The notes beneath the pieces were generated by a model. The model did no database searches. It had not been told where the DNA came from and saw only the letters and a program-made list of their open reading frames with translations. This document shows positions 57,401-64,000 of a stretch of 64,000 bases of DNA, piece by piece; position 1 is the first letter of the stretch; every line of letters starts with the position of its first letter. A program made the translations under genes and the position numbers. This stretch comes from Dastarcus helophoroides. Its lineage: Eukaryota; Arthropoda; Insecta; Coleoptera; Bothrideridae. Location of the stretch: NCBI GenBank assembly GCA_028583605.1, contig CM053329.1, positions 36,951,992 through 37,015,991 of the forward strand, written 5' to 3'.

Positions 57401-60400
57401 AACAAATAAAGAGTTGTTTCAAAATATAGATTCTACTCCGGAATTGTTGATCTTTTTCAAAAAAAAAAAAAATAAAAAAATCTCAATTTACAAATTTCAC
57501 GATTTTCTAAAAAGTTTAATTCTTCCAGCAATATTGACAGCTTTTTCAAAATAGACTCTCTCCCAAATTGTAGATCTTTTCTCTCAAAAAATTATCAGAT
57601 TAAGAAGAGTTTTCAGTTTAAATTTTCAGGTTTCTTCTGAAATTTTGTTTTGTTCCACAAATTCCGACTTTTTTTTAACCTAGACTCTACTCTCAAAGTG
57701 TCGATCTTTTTTCTCAAAAAATTATCAGTTTTCAGTTTAAATTTTCGGTTTCTCCTGAAATTTTGATTTTTTTTACAAATGCTGAACTTTTTTTAACCTA
57801 GTCCCTACTTTCAAATTGTTGATATTTTTTCCTCGGAAAAATTACGAATTTTAAGTCTCAATTTTCATGTATTTTCTATTTTTATGTATTTTCTAAAATT
57901 TTAACATTTTCCAAAAGCGTTGACAGTTTTTCAAAATCTAGATTCTAATCCCAAATTGACGATCTTTTTCAAAAAAATACTCTCAAATGAGAAATTTGTT
58001 GTTTCAATTTTCACGGTTCTCCGAAAAGTTTAATTCTTCCAAAAATATTGACAGCTTTTTCAAATCTCCCAAATTGTCTTTTTTTTTCTCAAAAAATTAT
58101 CAGATTACAAGTTTACAGTTTAAAATTTCAGATTTCCTCTGAAATTTTGTTCTTTTCCACAAATCCTTTTTTCAACACAGACACTCTCCCAAATTGTCGA
58201 TCTTTTTTCTCAAAAAATTATCAGTTTACGAGTTTTCGATTTAAATTTTCAGGTTTCTCTTGAAATTTTGATTTTTTCCGCAAATGCTGACATTTTTTTT
58301 AACCTAGACTCTACTCCTAAATTGTAGATCCTTTTACTCAAAAAATTATCAAATTACTAGTCTTCAGTTTAAAATTGCAGGTTTCTCCTGAAATTTTGTG
58401 GTATTCCACAAATCCAGACGTTTTTTTTAACCTAGACTCTACTCCTAAGTTGTCGATCTTTTTCTTAAAAAATTATTAGTTTATTAGTTTTCAGTTTAGC
58501 GTTTCGGTTTCTCCAGAAATTTTGATTTTTTCCACAAATGCTGAAAATTTTTTTAACCTAGACTCTACTCCCGAATTGTCGATCTTTTTTTCTCAAAAAA
58601 TTATCAGATTACGAGTTTTCAGTTTAAATGTTCAGGTTTCTTCTGAAATTTTGATTTTTTGCACAAATCCAGACGTTTTTTTTAACCTAGACTCTACTCC
58701 CAAACTGTCGATCTTTTTTTCTCAAAAAATTATAAGTTTAGGAGTTTTCAGTTTAAAATTTCCGTTTTCTCCTGAAATTTGGGTTTTTTCCACAAATCCT
58801 GGCTTTTTTTTAACCTAGATTCTACCCCCAAATTGTCGATTTCTTCCCAAAAAATTATTAGATTACGAGTTTTTAATTTAAAATTTCAGCTTTTTCCTGA
58901 AATTTTGATTTTTTCTACAAATGCTGACATTTTTTTCAACCTAGTCTCATAGATCGTAGATCCTTTTTCTCAAAAAAAAATATCAGATTACGAGTCTTCA
59001 GTTTAAAATTTTAGGTTTCTTCTAAAATTTTGATTTTTTCACAAATGCTGACATTGTTTTAACCTAGACTCTACTCCCAAATTATCGATCTTTTTTCTCA
59101 AAAAATTATCAGATTACGAGTTTTCAGTTTAAAATTGCATGTTTCTCCTGAAATTTGGTTCTTTTTCTACAAATCCTAAATTCTTCAAACCTAGATTCTA
59201 CTCCCAAGTAATCGATCTTTTTTCTCAAAAAATTATCAGATTACGAATTTTCAGTTTAAATGTTCAGGTTTCTTCTGAAATTTTGATTTTTTCCACAAAT
59301 TCAGACGTTTTTTTAACCTAGATTCTACCCCCAAATTGTCGATCTTTTTTTCCTAAAAAATTATCAATTACGAGTTTTTAATTTAAAATTTCAGCTTTCT
59401 CCTGAAATTTTGATTTTTTCCACAAATGCTGACATTTTTTTTCAACCTAGTCTCATAGATCGTAGATCCTTTTTCTCAAAAAAATATCAGATTACGAGTC
59501 TTCAGTTTAAAATTTTAGGTTTTTTCTGAAAATTTGATTTTTTTTTCACAAATGCTGACATTGTTTTAACCTAGACTCTATTCCCAAATTATCGATCTTT
59601 TTTCTCAAAAAATTATCAGATTACGAGTTTTCAGTTTAAAAGTATAGGTTTCTCCTGAAATTTGGTTCTTTTTCCACAAATCCTACATTTTTCAAACCTA
59701 GATTCTACTCCCAAGTTGTCGATCTTTTTTTCCCAAAAAATTATCAGATTACGAGTTTTCAGTTTAAATGTTCAGGTTTCTTCTAAAATTTTGATATTTT
59801 TTCCACAAATCCAGACGTTTTTTTTAACCTAGACTCTACTCCCAAACTATCGATCTTTTTTTCTCAAAAAATTATAAGATTAGGAGTTTTCAGTTTAAAA
59901 TTTCCGTCTTCTCCTGAAATTTGCGTTTTTTCCACAAGTCCTAGCTTTTCTTTAACCCAGATTCTACCACCAAATTGTCGATTTTTTTCCCAAAAAATTA
60001 TCAGATTACGAGTTTTTAATTTAAAATTTCAGCTTTCTCCTGAAATTTTTTGCACAAACGCTGACATTTTTTTCAACCTAGACTCATAGATCGTAGTTTT
60101 TTCAAAAAAAAATCAGATTCTACTCCCAAACTGTCGATCTTTTTTTCTTAAAAAATTATATGTTTACTAGTTTTCAGTTTAAAATTGCAGGTCTCTCCTG
60201 AAATTTATTTTTTTCCACAAATCCTGACTTTTTTAACCTAGATTCTACTCCCAAGTTGTCGATCTTTTTTTCTCAAAAAATTATCAAATTACGAGTTTTC
60301 AGTTTAAATGTTCAGGTTTCTCCTGAAATTTTGATTTTTCCGCAAATCCAGACGTTTTTTTTTAACCTAGACTCTACTCCCAAATTGTCGATCTTTTTTC

Positions 60401-62240
60401 CCAAAAAATTATCAGTTATTAGTCTTCAGTTTAAATTTTCGTTTTTCCCTTGAAATTTTGATTTTTTCCACATATGCTGACATTTTCTTAAATGGTCGAT
60501 CTTTTTTCTCAAAAAATTATGAGCTATTAGTCTTCAGTTTAAATTTTCATTTTTTCCTTGAAATTTTGATTTTTTTCACATATGCTGATATTTTTTTTAA
60601 ACTAGACTCTACTCCTAAATTGTTGATCCTTTTTCTCGAAAAATTATCAGTTTATTAGTTTTCAGTTTAAATTTTCAGGTTTTTCCTGAAATTTTATTTT
60701 TTTTCCTCCACAAATTCCGACGTTTTTTTTAGCCTAGATTCTACTCCAAAATTGTAGTTTTTTCTCAAAAAAGTATCAGATTACGACTTTTCAGTTTAAA
60801 GTTTCTGGTGTCTCCTGAAAATTTGTTTTTTTTTCTCAACTGCTGACGTTTTTTTTAACTTAGACTGCACTCCCAAATTGTCGATCTTTTTTCTCAAAAA
60901 ATTATCAGATTACGAGTTTTCAGTTTAAAATTCCAGGTTTCTCCTGAAATTTTGTTCTTTTCCACAAATCCTGACGTTTTTTTAACATAGATTCTCTGCC
61001 AAATTGTCGATCTTTTTTCTCAAAAAATTATCAGATTACGAGTTTTCAGTTTAAATTTTCAGGTTTCTTCTGAAATTTTGATTTTATCCACGAATGCTGA
61101 TTTTTTAACCTAGACTCTACACGCAAATTGTCGATTTTATTTCTCAAAAAATTATCATTTTATTAGTTATAAGTTTGAATTTTCAGATGTCTCAAAAAAT
61201 TTTGATTTTTTTACAAATGCTGAAATTTTTTCAACCTAAACTCTACTCCCAAATAGCTGATATTTTTTCTCGGAAAAATACAAATTTTAACTCTCAATTC
61301 CCACGTATTTTCTAAAATTTTAACATGTTCCAAAAACGTCGACAGTTTTTTCAAAATCTAGATCCTAATCCCAAATTGATGATTTTTCAAAAAAAAATAC
61401 TCTCAAATTAGAAATTTGCAGTTTCAATTTTCACGGTGCTCCGAAAAGTTTAATTCTTCCAAAAATATTGACAGCTTTTTCAAAATGGACTCTCTCCCTA
61501 AATGTCGATTTTTTTTTCTCAAAAAATTATCAGATTACGAGTTTGTAGTTTAAATTTTCAGGTTTGTTCTGAAATTTTGATTTTGTCCACGAATGCTGAT
61601 TTTTTAATCTAGACTCTACTCCCAAATTGTCGACCTTATTTCTGAAAAAATTATCATTTTATTAGTTTTCAGTTTGAATTTTTACATGTCTCCAAAAATT
61701 TTGATTTTTTCACAAATGCTGAAATTTTTTGCAACCTAGACTCTACTCCCAAATTCTCGAAAAAATACAAATGCTAACTCTCAATTCCCACGTATTTTAT
61801 AAAATTTTAACATGTTCCAAAAACGTCGACAATTTTTTCAAAATCTAAATTCTAATCCTAAATTGATGATTTTTTCAAAAAAAAAAAACTCTCAAATTAG
61901 AGATTTGCAGTTTCAATTTTCACGGTTCTCCAAAAAATTTAATTCTTCCGAAAATATTGACAACTTTTTCAAAATAGACTCTCTCTCTAATTGTCGATAT
62001 TTTTTTCTCAAAAAATTATCAGATGACGGGTTTTTAGTTTAAATTTTCAGGTTTCTCCTGAAATTTTGATTTTATCCACAAATTCTGACTTTTTTTAACC
62101 TAGATGCTACTCCCAAATTGTCGATCTTGTTTCTCAGAAAAATTACGAATTGTAAGTCTCATTTGGCAAGTCTTTCCTAAAATTTTAACATTTACCAAAA
62201 ACGTTGACAGTGTTTTCAAAATATGAAGTCTCCAATTGTC
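57400..62240. repeat. ~128 bp tandem array in the Toll intron, roughly 35 copies
   Basis: AACCTAGACTCTACTCC recurs at 58301, 58429, 58555, 58684 and about 58812 (spacing 126-129), with TCAAAAAATTATCAGATTAC and GTTTCTCCTGAAATTTTGAT in each unit. T-rich on the plus strand, with larger blocks duplicated (for example 57900-58070 with 61300-61480 and 61790-61960). The short plus-strand frames here read through neighbouring units because the period is often near a multiple of three. Confidence 0.9.
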
Positions 62241-62802
62241 GATCTTTATTTTTCAAAATTTTTAAAAAGGGTGGTTATTATATTAAATTTTTTTAGTTAT
62301 TTTTTTGTACTGTGACAATTTCTTCGAGATTTTGACTTTAGATGTAGAATTTTACAGTGCACATTGTCAGAATATTGGGAAAAAATGAAATTTCCCAGAA
62401 AAAAATCTCGAAAGTGATAAAAAAATATCGGGTTCATTCTCAAACTTTCGCCTTTTTTTTTTCAAAATTTTCATCTGTTTTTTCAAGTTGTATTGTGTTT
62501 TTTTTCTAAATGTTGACTTTTAAAGATCAAAATTTCGATTTCTTTTTTTCCGCTTCTTTTATTTTCGAAGTTGATACTTTAATTGTAACAAAAATATCAA
62601 CCGAAATCTTAAGCATTAACTTTGTGTATTTGAATGTCAGTGTTTATAAGTGTCGATTCCTAGAAACTTTTTCTTTGGAATAATTGATATTTTTAACGGT
62701 TAAAGTAGACTTAAATAAATTTCCATCTACATTTATGTCACTCACATTATGCAAAATTGATATAACGTCACAAAGATATGCAAAAAATATTCATTTGATG
62801 GT
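62241..62802. other. Intron start region next to the TIR exon
   Basis: AT-rich, no repeat of note. It begins (on the Toll strand) with the donor GTAAGT and an in-frame TGA at 62793-62791. Confidence 0.6.
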
Positions 62803-62808
62803 ACTTAC

Positions 62809-64000
62809 GTTATTATGGGATTTAATTTTTTCTGGATACGTGTGATGACTGTGCGTCCCATTGGCAACAACTCTAGAGTCTATGGTATAATTATTAATGT
62901 TTCTCCTATAATTCGCGTTAATTTTTCCCCGCGGATCGACCGTGGGCATGGCGTATTGCAGCTTTTCCCAAAATCGCTTCTCACCCCACCTGACACGATG
63001 TCCAGTCTTTAAATAGGGCCTTAATTCAGGATCCATCTCAGCCTCAGGCAAAGGACCCTCTTCTAATATCACTAACTTGAACACACGCCCTTTCAGGGCT
63101 TCGTGAATCGCCTGTCGAAGTTCGAATCGCGACCACTCAGTCTGTAAAAAGTTTCTAGTGAGCACTATAATTACACGTCGACTGGCTTCGGCCGCCTCCA
63201 AGACGGCGGGGGCGGCGTGCTGGAGGTACGCAGCGTGCGGAAAATCGCGATACTGGAAACACAACTGGAACTTAGTTTCTAATTCGGTGGCGAGAGCTTG
63301 GACGACCCATTCTTCATCTTTGGGGCTGTAGCAGACGAAACCGTCGTAGAGTTTATCACGTTCTTCGAAATTTTTGGCGGCGGCGGCGCGAAAACTGCAG
63401 AGGCGGACGCCGTAACGGGAGTAGAGCCAGACGCGGACAGAGTCGCGGAAGATGAACCAGAGCACTATGATGACGAGGAGGAGGATGATGAGACAGAGGG
63501 AGACGACGACCATTGGCCAGTAGTCTGAGACGAGCATGTTGCCGATTACTGAGGTGTCTGAGTAGAAGTCGCTGCAGGCGGTGCTGTTGAAGTCTAGTTC
63601 GCGACGTTGGGGTGGTTTGGAGTCGGTGTTGACGCACATGATGTCAGCGCTGTCTATGATTTTGATGGCGTTCTCCGCCACCCAGGATGTCATTTCTTGG
63701 AGGAATTTACAGCGACAAGACCAAGGGTTGTTGCTTAAGGTGAGTTCTGATAAGTAGATGTTGGCGGATAGTTCCCAAACTGGGAACATGACGAGTTTAT
63801 TGCCGTTTAAGCGTAGTATTTCTAGGGATTTTAATGGTTCTAGTGTGCTGTTGTCTATGTGGTTTATTACGTTGTTTTGGAGATAGAGTTCCTTGAGGTT
63901 GGATAGGTGTTCGAATTCGTAGCCGCGTAATTCGTAGATTTTGTTGTCTTCTAGGTGGAGGGTGCGTAAGGCGTGTAAACCGTTGAAGGTGCTGTTTTGG
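62809..64000 (-). CDS. Toll receptor (18-wheeler/Toll-7-like), penultimate coding exon, 5' end outside window
   Basis: Transmembrane innate-immune or developmental receptor of the insect Toll family. The frame is open from the window edge for 397 codons. Numbering from the first complete codon at the edge: leucine-rich repeats at about 1-90 (LxxLxLxxN pattern), an LRR C-terminal cap with Cys95, Cys97, Cys122 and Cys142, a hydrophobic membrane span at about 160-184, and a cytoplasmic TIR domain at about 217-352. The TIR shows box 1 (YDGFVCYSPKDE), box 2 (RDFP at 251-254) and box 3 (FW at 343-344). The NFLQTEW...HEAL...KLVI and FWEKL run resembles the 18w/Toll-7 branch more than Toll-6/Tollo, but that ranking is from memory. 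The exon ends after an AAC codon, followed by the consensus donor GTAAGT (62808-62803), phase 0. It is visibly GC-richer than the surrounding DNA. The signal peptide and most LRRs lie beyond 64000. Confidence 0.95.

Larger units (their letters stand above)
41811..62808 (-). other. Toll intron (~21.0 kb), phase 0, filled with tandem repeats
   Basis: Inferred intron between the TIR exon and the tail exon. The borders are GTAAGT (62808-62803) and TTTCAG (41816-41811). Both neighbouring frames are phase 0. It contains at least four unrelated tandem arrays, a pogo-type element, a foldback repeat on each side, a tRNA-like SINE head and an intact hammerhead motif. If the intron is retained, translation adds five codons (V-S-T-I-K) and stops at TGA 62791-62793, so a short-tailed receptor is possible in principle. 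Other small exons inside cannot be excluded, but none was recognised. Confidence 0.8.

Noticed and set aside
58048..60658. Phe/Ser-rich repeat proteins in the 128 bp array
   Set aside because: Low-complexity read-through of a T-rich tandem repeat; unit length is not consistently a multiple of three.
63298..63528. Plus-strand acidic frame antisense to the TIR exon
   Set aside because: Shadow of the Toll coding strand; no independent evidence.

Overview
This is AT-rich animal nuclear DNA, almost certainly from an insect. The only recognisable protein-coding gene is an insect Toll receptor of the 18-wheeler/Toll-7 type. It lies on the minus strand, has spliceosomal GT-AG borders and a very long intron, and is surrounded by eukaryotic transposon remnants (mariner, pogo, probable hAT ends) and satellite DNA. 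No bacterial features (operons, Shine-Dalgarno sites, CRISPR) are seen. The insect order cannot be decided from the sequence.

Layout. About 1-6835 holds four copies of a ~1.6 kb tandem repeat. From 6.8 to 31.4 kb there is a patchwork of shorter tandem arrays (~600, ~193, ~370, ~258 and ~177 bp units), single-copy-looking intergenic DNA, two dead mariner elements and many copies of a short foldback repeat. About 31.95-40.13 kb is a ~217/227 bp satellite with a higher-order duplication. The Toll gene then runs leftward: the last coding exon is at 41514-41810, a ~21 kb intron at 41811-62808, and the preceding exon (leucine-rich repeats, membrane span, TIR domain) at 62809-64000, continuing out of the window. 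The intron is itself packed with arrays of ~345, ~154/307 and ~128 bp units, a 721 bp pogo-type element with TA target duplication, a tRNA-like SINE head and one intact-looking hammerhead ribozyme.

The most interesting system is non-coding. A complete type I hammerhead fold with a palindromic stem III is present at 55908-55972 (+). Homologous, decayed versions occur antisense in each 1.6 kb unit and at 20925-20986, and their helices are kept by compensatory base changes. The dispersed foldback family (about 242 bp when full length) carries a hammerhead-like layout in its arms, an asymmetric 3' tail, A-rich 3' ends and, in one copy, a perfect 10 bp target-site duplication. This points to a ribozyme-bearing non-autonomous retroelement family (Penelope-like or retrozyme-like) rather than an ordinary MITE. 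That interpretation is inference; the repeat structure and base-pairing are read directly from the sequence.

Apart from Toll, I see no protein gene I can support. The other short open frames lie in AT-rich tandem repeats, in transposon debris, or are antisense shadows of the Toll exons.
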